Shown here: piece by piece, positions 11,538 to 21,333 of the stretch
Numbering within the stretch: the stretch's first letter is position 1
Layout of the letters: each line of letters starts with the position of its first letter
NCBI GenBank assembly: GCA_013339895.1
Contig: JABACO010000003.1
Coordinates: forward strand, 13,741,365-13,805,364
Source of the DNA: Ephydatia muelleri
Taxonomy: Eukaryota > Porifera > Demospongiae > Spongillida > Spongillidae
Reading direction: 5' to 3'
Length of the DNA: 64,000 nucleotides
Made by a program: the position numbers and the translations under genes
Notes under the pieces: model-generated
Database searches by the model: none
The model's input: only the letters and a program-made list of their open reading frames with translations
Told to the model about the DNA's origin: nothing

Positions 11538-12823
11538 CGCTGGTACAGGTATGCAGCGAGTGAAGGTGACAAATGACGTACAAGTCTGAATCACACCACA
11601 CCAGGAACAATTCTTACTCCATAGTGAGATTCATGGTATTGAACCAGCCGAGGGATGTCGTTATGAATCTAATATAAATTCCTGGCTGTAAGTCACAACA
11701 GATGATTTCAATAGTATGCAGCACCAGAGAAACTTGATGCTTGAGTCATAATGCGTGGTCAGTACGTGTAGGTGCAATTGGTTCATTTAAAATGCGCGCA
11801 GCAATGACGTGTACAGTAACTAAATTCTTGGCTAACGTCAAAGCATGTAGAACCAGCCATTTATATGCTAAAGTCATATGCATCATCAGTATGTACCTCA
11901 GTTGGATTGGTTTACAATTGTATAGCACTTCGTTTTCAGATATACGATGCATCACGCACCATTCACTTTTAAATACATGTATTTAGCAACAATACCACGG
12001 TAATTTTGGAGTATCATTATTTATCACATGTACCGAGTATGATTTTAAACACCGTTAATTGATGTAACCCGCCTTTGCATTTGGGTTAGGTGCTGTTGGG
12101 ACAAAATATTTCAATTGACATATATATATCGCTCTGACTCGCTTCAATATATCGGAGTTATTGACACTAAGCATGATACACATATATATACTCTACTTCG
12201 TATGCATTGTCCCAGAACAAGATCGATGAATTGTGGGCGATATGGTAGTACCTAGGGTAGACCAGTTGTCTGTGTCAAATTGCTTTTAAAAAACAAGGAA
12301 TTTTGCACGTGTACAACATTTCCGCGACTTCAAAGGGTCCCTGTACTCCGCTACTACTATTGCCGATTAGAAGTTTGCAAAACGGCCACAGCATAGTGAC
12401 ACATAAGTGTCACGTGGACCCTTGCAATGATTCTAATCAAAGATGCTTCGACCCTTGCCACTTGCAAACACTAATGTATGCGCGCGTTTGTGACTAAACT
12501 CGAGTGCACCAAGTATACGACAACTACATGTATTTGTTATACCGAGACTACATTATGCCACGTCACGCTGCAGTAAGGTACAACTTTATCTCCACACAAT
12601 ACCAATAGCACATTGCACATCATATCATGGCAAGGCAAAACTAAAGCATGTGATTGCGTACACACGTTTCAGACATTCAGTGCTGAAGTAACTGTGTTTG
12701 TGCATGAATGTGTTTAGTAGTTTGTAGCTATACTATTTTGCATGCATGATTGCTACAATGCATGCATGCACCAATGCAATGTGGAGGCCTATTACATGCA
12801 GGTATTTTATAGGCACACAGAAA

Positions 12824-12836
12824 CCCCCCCCCCCCC
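12824..12836. repeat. Poly-C run in the left arm
   Basis: A short C run. The right-arm counterpart (near 18018) is much shorter, so length differs between the arms. Confidence 0.7.
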
Positions 12837-14149
12837 GTACATGTATGTAAACTTAGGGAGATTTGAACAATATTAATCAGTTCAAGTTGCTATGTGCATT
12901 GTAAACATGTACGTGCATACGCAATGAAATATGATTCAATTCATTTGTTGATGTTACATAGCCGAGAATTCTGTTTTACACTGAGCAATTAGGAAATTCC
13001 TCACTTGCAATACACCCGTGTATTTCACTGCCGAGTGCATGTCAACACCCCCCCTTCCCGCGTCACGTAATAGGAATTTAGTAGATATTCAGATCTGGAC
13101 GTCATGCAGTCATTACCCTTTAGTGGCTCAAGCACATAGGATGGAGGAAGGGAAGGGGGTGGGGTAGGAAAGAGGTGCTTAGCAAGATAGAGTTTATCAG
13201 TTGAAACTCAAGCATGCATGTGGTTTATGAATATGAGATAGTAAGCGTAAGAACTGCATGATGACTGTATATAACCGTTACAAAATATGCAATCAGTAAC
13301 TGATTGATTGAATTGATAAATATTACAAGTGCTTCATGTAAATGTACGTAAATTTGTTTTCCTATAAACGCGTAATCTTACAAGTACATGCAGCATTGCA
13401 CAATAGGAGCCCAGATTGTTGTGCGCGATATACATGCATGTATCCATACACTGCTCAGTAAAGATTCATTCCCGACTCAGTTGTAGGCTCACTTCACGTT
13501 TATCGTCTATATCTAAATCAGTCCTACAACCCCCATGCATGCAACCTGAGCATCATTAGATGTGATGATGCAAAGTCTGAAACTCTGTGGCTACATATAG
13601 TATGAAATGGACCTTATTCCCACGGCAAGATGAATACTTTATAGCTAGTGAAATCACGCGGCATGTACAGCGGGATATTTAGATTCAAGAGAAGCGCTAA
13701 TTTATAGCTGACTTAAGTCAGCTGTAACTAAGTGGAGAGGCGGAATTCATTGGAACCTTAAATCTTATATAGCGAGCTAAACAGGTAAAACTGTGCGCCA
13801 TCCCATATCACGTATACTTGCCGAATACGTAATCTCATTAGTGTTGTAGTGGTGGTCAATACAACTCCTTGTCTGTAATTTATTTTAATCTTATAAGAAT
13901 GAGCTGGGACGGTTCCATGAAAGTGTTTTCACGTTAGAATTGCTACATTTTCTATGATGTGCTGAAAATAGGAAGTGAATAGCACTTACCGTTCGGAGGA
14001 TACAGCGATTCAAACACGAAGCATTAAAAAAAAGAAGTTATTTGTGTTCTCATATATGAATGTGCCGTTGTCGCGTAAACTGTCCCAATTATTGAAGTTA
14101 AAATATTATGCATTAAAATTTGTGAGCCTTACAAGTAGAGTAAATTATA

Positions 14150-14395
14150 ATTATGTGGGATCGTTTCCGACCTAATGCATGTTTTTTCAAGAGTTCTAAG
14201 TTTTTGATATACTAGAAGTCTGAAATGTCCTCTACACATTGCTTCTTACGCACTATCTATCAAGGAGCTTTAAGGCTCTGAATTTATTTATTAACCGTAC
14301 ATTTCAACGAAGAAATTACATTTCTATTGCATACTGAAAATTCTATAATGTATGCACTAGGCTCTTTTTTGCGGAAACGATCGCACGTAGAGGCT
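14150..14395. other. Interior spacer before the integrase fragment
   Basis: GATCGTTTCCG (near 14159) and CGGAAACGATC (near 14376) are inverted 11-bp repeats that may mark a small inserted element. 13450-14660 shows no N-terminal integrase sequence, so that half of the transposase is missing. Confidence 0.3.
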
Positions 14396-14608
14396 AAGAC
14401 TACACATTGTTACAGACAAATTTATATTTTGACATTATAAAAAACCATAATTGACCCTGTTTGTTCTTTGTACAAAAAAACATATTTGTGTGCAGTAAAA
14501 GGGGTATAAATAGAAAATGGCTATCTTTATATATAGGAAGTTGACTTTAAAACGTATAAATTTTAAGCAACGGATTACAATAAAGCATTTTATTTTGTGT
14601 GCTAACCA

Positions 14609-14641
14609 ATTCTACTTTCTGTCCTTGACAGAAAGTAGAAT
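14609..14641. repeat. Short perfect hairpin
   Basis: Arms ATTCTACTTTCTGT and ACAGAAAGTAGAAT around a CCTTG loop, directly upstream of the integrase fragment. Confidence 0.6.
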
Positions 14642-14659
14642 TCCCATACATTTCCCAAT

Positions 14660-15471
14660 ACTTCCTTCCATTCTCCAAAGTGATAATGGAACAAATCTGT
14701 GAACACAGTACTCAAAGAACTTGTGTCACGCTGGCCAGGAAATATTCAGCTTATCTCAGGCAGGACTAGACACCCTCAGTCTCAAAGTCTTGTTGAGCAG
14801 TTCACCATACATTAGAGCGAATGATTTCAAGACAAAAAACAGTGTAATCCGCAATTGACATGTTGAATTGGCTTCCTCATATCATTTGTAAGTTATGATA
14901 TTTTCCTATATGTATCACTGCGCCACAGCATGTAGTATGCAGAGTTGTGCAGAGTCTGCATACCAACCATATACAGATGAGTATCATTGAAGTGTCCATA
15001 TGCAGACGTCTGCGTATGAACACTTCAATGATACCCATCTGCATATGGTTGGTATGCAGACTCTGCACAACTCTGCATACTAAATGCTGTGGCGCAGTGT
15101 ATGTTATTGCATATGAAGGTAATTTTGGTAGGTGATACCTGATTAGTACTTGTATTGTGAGCCTACATGTAATGCCGTCCCTTTTTGTAAAATATTGCTA
15201 TAACATTCTCCAATGATGGTACATTTGGCAAGGAAACAGGTTTTGCAGTTAGACAAATGTAATTGTATTCTAGATGCAATAAGCACACTTATAGGGGTGA
15301 ACATACACCTGTATTTGATGTCATTTGATTTTACTCGACACAATCAACACTCCGACACATGAAAACGCCTTATGAACTTGTATATGGGCAGACTCCTAGA
15401 TCATTAATTGTACCAGATATTACAATTAAAGGGATAGTGGATGAAAATGAAGATTATCAAGATGAAGAATA
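14660..15471 (+). pseudogene. Ginger1-like integrase (DDE transposase) fragment
   Basis: The first part reads LQSDNGTN, then after a small disruption LKELVSRWPG, then GRTRHPQSQSLVEQF. This is the second catalytic Asp (SDNG) and the Glu region of the integrase core. The G-R-x-RHPQSQ-x-LVE signature is typical of Ginger1 and its domesticated relatives rather than of gypsy. After a 184-bp palindrome and non-coding sequence, the frame resumes as TQSTLRHMKTPYELVYGQT, the conserved end of the integrase core, followed by an acidic tail. The N-terminal zinc finger and the first catalytic Asp were not found. It is frameshifted and interrupted, so it is inactive. Confidence 0.65.
14916..15099. repeat. 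184-bp near-perfect palindrome
   Basis: The centre lies at 15007/15008 (GAC|GTC). The outer ends are CACTGCGCCACAGCA and TGCTGTGGCGCAGTG, with only a few mismatches along about 92-bp arms. The two arms give mirror-image open frames on opposite strands that are not genes. It lies inside the integrase fragment, so it inserted into, or formed within, the transposase gene. Confidence 0.9.
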
Positions 15472-15935
15472 GGAAAGATCAAAAGGTAAGCACAAAGTTG
15501 GTTCCATCAGTGAAAATTATCAACATAGTGGTCAAGAAGGAGATAAGGATCAGGAGAAAGATATAGCTCACGTAAGTGTAGATGATAAGGAAGACTCTAG
15601 TTTTACAGGAGGAGACAGTGGGAAGAAGAACAGACGACAATGATGGTAACAATCATTCAGGTGTACAGAAATCCACAAAGGAGATGGTAATGTAAGAGAA
15701 AATGATCCGCTAGAAGATGGTCATGTCTCTGGTGATGATGTAAGTTACAATAATGTTTTTTTATCAGGTGCCTGACAATTTCTGCACAATGTGCATGTAT
15801 AGGAGAGAATACTACAAGAACAGAGATGTGCCCTGGCAACAATAGAGAAGCATAAATTAGTTAGGATACAGGATGATATAAAGTAATGTGAGAATGCTGA
15901 AAACATAAGCTAAGCAAAAGAATGTTCACAAGTTT

Positions 15936-16542
15936 TCTGTTGGAAATTATGTTAGCGTTAAAGTGCCTCTCATTGACAGGTGCAGTACTGTTGTGTCATT
16001 GTTGAGTGCTTGGAAAGTCAAAGACATTGTAACTGTTACGTTGCTGGACTGGTGTTTACAAACATGCCATTCAACAGTGGACCTAGAATCATTTTATGAT
16101 GACTGTGATAGTTTAGTTGATGGATGGGTAAAATCAGCCAAAAATATAACTTCGATCCACAACTAAAGACCAGTCACCATGCAATGTATTTTCAAAAAAT
16201 CGATGCAATCCTCTCCAGAATATAACATTCAGTATGGAGCCATGTATGGATTTTGTCCAGATATTAAATCTTAACATAAATCACTGGATCACTGTACTAC
16301 ACTTGGTTGTGAAGGGAGTTGCAGATGTCATGCAATCATCACACAAGAAAATCATTGTCAACTATTGTGATGTTCAATGGCAAACTGAAGGATGGGATTG
16401 TGGCCTTTTTGTGATTAATTTTGCCACAAGTCTCTGCAGTGATCAGAACTACACTTCACTATCACCAAGACTCCATCTGCTAAAATGTCTCGAAAACAAA
16501 GTTCTTCAAATCATTCCAAACACACTAACCTCTAAGGAATAG
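15936..16542 (+). pseudogene. Ginger1-like linker and Ulp1 (C48) protease domain
   Basis: The segment begins HKFSVGNYVSVKVPLIDR, a linker seen in Ginger1-type proteins. After a stop near 16164 the second frame (16234-16542) holds NINHWITV with the catalytic His, and later QTEGWDCGLFVINFATSLC with the Gln and catalytic Cys of Ulp1/SENP peptidases. These enzymes cleave isopeptide bonds of ubiquitin-like proteins. The usual Asp strand (V-x-DS) between His and Gln is not recognisable, which suggests decay or a deletion. It lies between the integrase and the PHD remnants, in the order known for Ginger1. Confidence 0.6.
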
Positions 16543-16559
16543 GGCACTAAACAAAGGCA

Positions 16560-16680
16560 TGTTTGAAATCACTTCTATCTTCTGCACCTGTGGACTACCA
16601 TATGATGTGGGGAAGATAAATGGTCCAGTGCTCATCATATCTGGAGTGGCATCACGCTACATGTGTGAAGATTACTGATT
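16560..16680 (+). pseudogene. PHD-finger remnant of the Ginger1-like transposase
   Basis: One frame reads FEITSIFCTCGLPYD, the start of a PHD finger (C-x-C...P-Y-D). The adjoining frame reads VQCSSYLEWHHATCVKITD, the second half (C...W-x-H-x-x-C-V-K-I), so one frameshift separates the halves. One Cys of the second knuckle is replaced (CSSY). PHD fingers bind histone H3 tails. A C-terminal PHD after Ulp1 is consistent with Ginger1. Confidence 0.55.
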
Positions 16681-16815
16681 TCAAACTGCGTGACGGTCAG
16701 TTAAGTGAATGGGATCTAGTATACAGTATTTCATAGTAGTGTTGGCACACATGCAACCACGCACATGTGTCATTGCTGCATATTTGTATACCCAATTATG
16801 CATGTGTAATTTATA

Positions 16816-16900
16816 ACACACACACCCACACACACGCACACACACACACACACACGCACACACACACACACACACAAACACACAATGCACACATACACAC
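16816..16900. repeat. (CA)n microsatellite
   Basis: CA dinucleotide run with GCAC and CCAC interruptions. A poly-C plus CA tract follows at 17184-17218. Confidence 0.95.
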
Positions 16901-17187
16901 ATGTATGTGCACGTTTAAGGATTTTGCCAAACAAGAAAGCTTTATTACACAATTGTACTTAACTACAGAAAGATCAATGTTGGTGTACGTTGCAGGACCC
17001 TCTCTCTACACACACACCACAATTTTTTGGCCAACTGTATACATTCAAAAATCTCATCAAGGAATGATAGCCTACAACACTTTTTCGATGACAACATCGT
17101 ACATGTCAAGATTAAAAATAAATTCATGCATCTCTACATGTAGACTTGTGTACAAAAATATTTATGCTCAAAAGAAATCAGTGCCCC

Positions 17188-17219
<32 letters not shown>

Positions 17220-19279
17220 TTTTAATATAGAATCATGGGCCCAGTTGTCTGTGTATTGAACCCATAATAAAAAATTACACGAATGATAAAGAGTTTATTG
17301 ATTCTTTGCATGTTTCCGTAATATTTTGGGTTATTGTCCATGATTGGTTCTAGAACCGGTAAACTCATTGATCGGTCCTGCAATATACATAATTATATAC
17401 ATATGGATACATGCATGTATATCGCGCACAACAATCTGGGCTGCAATACTGCATGTACTTGTAAGATTACGCTTCGTAGGAAAACAAATTCACGTACATT
17501 TACATGTAGCACTTGTAATATTTATCAATTCAATCAATCAGTTACTGATTGCATATTTGGTAACGGTTATACAGTCTTCAGTTCTTACGCTTACTGTCTC
17601 ATATTCATAAACCACATGCATGCTTGAGTTTCAACTGATAAACTCTATCTTGCTAAACACCTCTTTCCTACCCCACCCCCTTCCCTTCCTCCATCCTACG
17701 TGCTTGAGCCACTAAAGGGTAATGACTGCATGACGTCCAGATCTGAATATCTACTAAATTCCTCCTATTATGTGACGCGGGTAGGGGGGGGGGGGGGGGA
17801 GGTGCTGTTGACATGCACTCGGCAATGAAATACACGGGTGTAATTGCAAGTGAGGAATTTCCTAATTGCTCAGTGTAAAACAGAATTCTCGGCTATGTAA
17901 CATCAACAAATGAATTGAATCATATTTCATTGCGTATGCACGTACATTTTTACAATGCACATAGCAACTTGAACTGATTAATATTGTTCAAATCTCCCTA
18001 AGTTTGCATACATGTACGGGTGGGTTTTCTGTGTGCCTATAAAATACCTACATGTAATAGGCCTCCACATTGCATTGGTGCATGCATGCATTGGAATAGT
18101 AGCAATCATGCATGCAAAATAGTATAGCTACAAACTACTAAACACATTCATGCACAAACACAGTTACTTCAGCACTGTCCGAAACGTGTGTACGCAATCA
18201 CATGCTTTAGTTTTGCCTTGCCATGATATGATGTGCAATGTGCTATTAGTGTTGTGTGGAGATAAAGTTGTACCTTACTGCAGCGTGACGTGGCATAATG
18301 CAGTCTCGGTATAACAAATACATGTAGTTGTCGTATACTTGGTGCACTCGAGTTTAGTCACAAACGCGCGCGTACATTAGTGTTTGCAAGTGGCAAGGGT
18401 CGAAGCATCTTTGATTAGAATCATTGCAAGGGTCCACGTGACACTTATGTGTCACTATGCTGTGGCCGTTTGCAAACTTCTAATCGGCAATAGTAGTAGC
18501 GGAGTACAGGGACCCTTTGAAGTCGCGGAAATGTTGTACACGTGCAAAATTCCTTGTGTAAGCAATTTGACACAGACAACTGGTCTACCCTAGGTACTAC
18601 CATATCGCCCACAATTCATCGATCTTGTTCTGGGACAATGCATACGACAACGCATTCCTCAAACATGCTTACACAACACAGCCGGGCCCTAAGTAGAGTA
18701 CGTGTATCGTGCTTAGTGTCAATAACTCCGATATATTGAAGCGAGTCAGAGCGATATATATGTTGATTGAAATATTTTGTCCCAACAGCACCTAACCCAA
18801 ATGCACATGCGAGTTACATCATTTAACGGTTGAATGGTGCGTGATGCATCGGATATCAACATATATTTGAAAACGAAGTGCTATACAATTGTAAACCAAT
18901 CCAACTGAGGTACATACTGATGATGCATATGACGTTAGCATATAAATGGAAGATCTCAGGCTGGTTCTACATGCTTTGACAATAGCCAAGAATTTAGTTA
19001 CTGTACACGTCATTGCTGCGCGCATTTTAAATGAACCAATTGCACCTACACGTACTGACCACGCATTATGACTCAAGCATCAAGTTTCTCTGGTGCTGCA
19101 TACTATTGAAATCATCTGTTGTGACTTACAGCCAGGAATTTATATTAGATTCATAACGACATCCCTCGGCTGGTTCAATACCATGAATCTCACTATGGAG
19201 TTAGAATTGTTCCTGGTGTGGTGTGATTCAGACTTGTACGTCATTTGTCACCTTCACTCGCTGCATACCTGTACCAGCG

Positions 19280-19287
19280 TATATAAG
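19280..19287 (+). promoter_or_regulatory. TATA box of right-arm CaaX gene
   Basis: TATATAAG, 79 bp before the ATG at 19359. Confidence 0.55.
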
Positions 19288-19358
19288 CATCGCCAACCTA
19301 GAGCAGCAGCATACTCGACACGGCAAAAGATAATTGAGTCACATTGAATAGAGATTAA

Positions 19359-19541
19359 ATGGACGTCACCGCCAACAATACGAGGACTGAACGGGGCGAG
19401 ACGGATTACTACACGGCAATGTACGGATCGAATCGGGAGGGACAACCAGAGTACTCCCCCGCGACAATGCAAGGTGCAGTTGAAACCCGCACGAAGGAGG
19501 CAGTAGAACTGAACATCTATCAGCCCTGCATTATTTTGTGA
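19359..19541 (+). CDS. Small CaaX-box peptide, right-arm copy (60 aa)
   Basis: This intact ORF starts MDVTANNTRTERGETDYYT, has YGSNREGQPEYS in the middle and ends LNIYQPCIIL directly before TGA. The last four residues form a CaaX box with Leu, predicting geranylgeranylation. The start is the first ATG after a TATA box at the shared 79-bp spacing. The frame has survived in both arms with about three amino-acid differences, all conservative or in variable positions. The B-type copies (41.26 and 43.9 kb) share DYYT, YG-x-NREGQP and the C-terminal box. Role unknown; it may act as a membrane-tethered peptide. Confidence 0.5.
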   Translation: MDVTANNTRTERGETDYYTAMYGSNREGQPEYSPATMQGAVETRTKEAVELNIYQPCIIL

Positions 19542-20053
19542 CACCATTAACTGAACCTCATGTCTATCAATCAGATCATTTCGTGTTTGTTTGTTTGTTT
19601 GTTTGTTTGTTATTTTGTTTGTTGTTTGTTTGTGTGCGGCAATTTCATGACAGAGCTGGCGACAGAATGATCAGTATTCCTGCAAGGCCTAGCTTATGAG
19701 AAAATCACGTGATGAATGCAGACTTCTGAGCCACAACATCACTTCACGTGATTGCAACTGCCGTGCGTGTCTCTAGGCCTCAGACCTAATACCCCGGGCG
19801 TAGCTGCCCCGCACGTGATGCAACCCATAAAATAACATATCAGCTTGAGCTCCATCCATTCACATTTGTTGATGTGCGACGCCGAGAAAAGTATGACGCT
19901 GTACGAACACGCAGATGCGATAGCAATATGATGCCCTTTTATGCACGCTTTGTACGCCTTAATTAATACGTGCGACAGGTAAAATAACAAGCCAGCACAA
20001 TGACACGATGGACACAAGCGACATTTTCATACGACGAAGGCAACTAGGCTACA

Positions 20054-20105
20054 TGGGTGAGTTGATTAACTATGGTTGATTAACTATGGTTGATTAACTA
20101 TGGTT
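20054..20105. repeat. Short tandem repeat, 17-bp unit
   Basis: GGTTGATTAACTATGGTT repeats about three times head to tail. Confidence 0.85.
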
Positions 20106-20149
20106 ATAACAAAACGTTTCACACTTTTACGTGTAATTGTCCCAGCCAA

Positions 20150-20299
20150 CACAGCGTCGAATCAATTATTGATTTCACAATGGATTTTAAATCAATTGTT
20201 AAATCAAGGCATAATTTCACAGTAAAATCAAGTCCGCTTGATTTGCGCTTGTCAAATCAGTTGTAAATCAAAATTGATTTGACGCGTTTTTTCACTGTG
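20150..20299. mobile_element. 150-bp CACAG MITE with 3-bp target duplication
   Basis: It starts CACAGCGTCGAATCAAT and ends in the inverse of CACAGTGAAAAAACGCGTCA. CAA flanks both sides (20147-20149 and 20300-20302). The interior is a loose palindrome of ATTGATTT words. The ends match the palindromic element at 55232-55422, so both belong to one family. CAC ends with 3-bp duplications suggest a CACTA-like (CMC) origin, without proof. Confidence 0.7.
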
Positions 20300-20623
20300 C
20301 AACCTCCTCTGATAGAATTCTTTTCCATCATGCATGTGCTAGCTGCAAACGCCAATCGTTATCTAATTATTGCACAGCTCTGTCAGAGCTAGTTAACAAG
20401 AGGCTATAGTTAATGACCTGTGTGCATTCCCCAATGCAACCGTGTGCGGTCTAATCTGTATGGTGTCAAACATGCAACAAATGCTAGTTGCATGATCGTT
20501 GTACTCAACATCGCATACGCCAATGATAATTGTAACTTTGTTTCCCTTCTCTATGCACTGTGTACTAGCTTTCCCTATCAGTTGGCATGTTATCATATCC
20601 AGAAATGAGCGGTCAAAAGTCAG

Positions 20624-21024
20624 AAGTAAGTAATTCGCGGTTTGCGAATCAACGTATATCTTCCCGTAGACATGTATGGGGTACTTCAATACCAAGCACG
20701 CCAGATTTTCTCAGCATTTGCCATGAGGGATTGTTAGTACACTACATTTGCCAAGATTTTTAGTGGGGCCGCATTTTTCCTATTTAAGACGTCGCTTTCC
20801 TAGGATTGTCCTCAACGTATGGTTATAACCATACATTGAGGACAATCATAGGGAAGCGACGTCTTAAATAGGAAAAATACGGCGACCCCACTAAAAATCT
20901 AGTGTACTAAAAATCCCTCATGGCAAATGCTGAGAAAAATCTGGCGTGCTTGGTATATTGAAGTACCTCTACGGGAAGATATACGGGAATATTCGTTGAT
21001 TCGCAGACCGCGAATTAATTACTT
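20624..21024. repeat. 400-bp fold-back element
   Basis: A near-complete inverted repeat centred on GGTTATAACC at about 20825. Outer ends are AAGTAATTCGCGG and its complement, and the arms run about 200 bp with few mismatches. No coding content and no clear target duplication. Confidence 0.85.
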
Positions 21025-21148
21025 AACGGATATGGTTTTGTCTTGATTTTAGTTAAAGAATGGTTAATGGAATAATTTTTTGGAGTACATATTCATAATT
21101 AGACCTGCTTATAGTACATCATAGAGTTGGTTAAAAGTCAAATTGAAT

Positions 21149-21151
<3 letters not shown>

Positions 21152-21177
<26 letters not shown>
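21152..21177. repeat. LINE 3' tail microsatellite
   Basis: (AAT)n on the plus strand, that is (ATT)n at the 3' end of the minus-strand LINE. Confidence 0.9.
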
Positions 21178-21179
<2 letters not shown>

Positions 21180-21333
21180 GCAAGTAATGGCATACAAATG
21201 CTCTTATAAACTGCCTATCTATATGGGAAAAGTTTACAAAGGTTGGAAAGGTCATGTTTAGATAATAATGATTTGAAGACTTTACCATCTTTGGCTGTAA
21301 CAATGTGCTGAGGTAGTGAATTCCACATATGAA

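Larger units (their letters stand above)
11164..13448 (+). repeat. Left inverted arm of the Ginger-like element
   Basis: It pairs with 17402-19664 in inverse orientation, with long near-identical stretches and occasional indels. A (CAAA)n run (11203-11235) sits close to the outer end. Beyond the small minus-strand CDS at 11276-11458, no gene is visible. The block 12016-12560 recurs at 24346-24860. The sequence just inside the arm (13366-13830) recurs at 41718-42190. Confidence 0.85.
11164..19664. mobile_element. Ginger1-like DNA transposon with long inverted arms
   Basis: The 8.5-kb unit begins TGTCGCCAG and ends CTGGCGACA, the TGT...ACA ends expected of Ginger elements, which resemble gypsy LTR ends. 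The left arm (11164 to about 13448) and right arm (about 17402-19664) are highly similar inverted copies of about 2.27 kb. The interior holds, in order on the plus strand, an integrase fragment, an acidic linker, a Ulp1-like protease and a PHD-like finger, which is the domain order known for Ginger1 transposases. Published Ginger1 TIRs are 40-270 bp, so these arms are far longer than usual and each carries a small CaaX-peptide gene. The transposase is decayed and lacks its N-terminal half, so the copy is dead. No clear target-site duplication was found. Confidence 0.65.
17402..19664 (-). repeat. Right inverted arm of the Ginger-like element
   Basis: Reverse complement of 11164-13448. It carries a poly-G run (17785-17800) and a (GTTT)n run (19583-19634) near its outer end. 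Apart from the CaaX CDS at 19359-19541, the open frames here mirror non-coding sequence of the other arm. Confidence 0.85.

Noticed and set aside
14877-15135. Two similar proteins on opposite strands
   Set aside because: They are mirror images read from the two arms of one palindrome.
14660-16680. Polinton/Maverick identity (integrase plus cysteine protease)
   Set aside because: There is no DNA polymerase B, ATPase or capsid gene. The protease is Ulp1-like and is followed by a PHD finger, and the GRxRHPQSQ integrase motif fits Ginger1.
17334-19076. Several 60-97 codon frames in the right arm
   Set aside because: They are not conserved in frame with the left arm, apart from the CaaX ORF and its antisense shadow.
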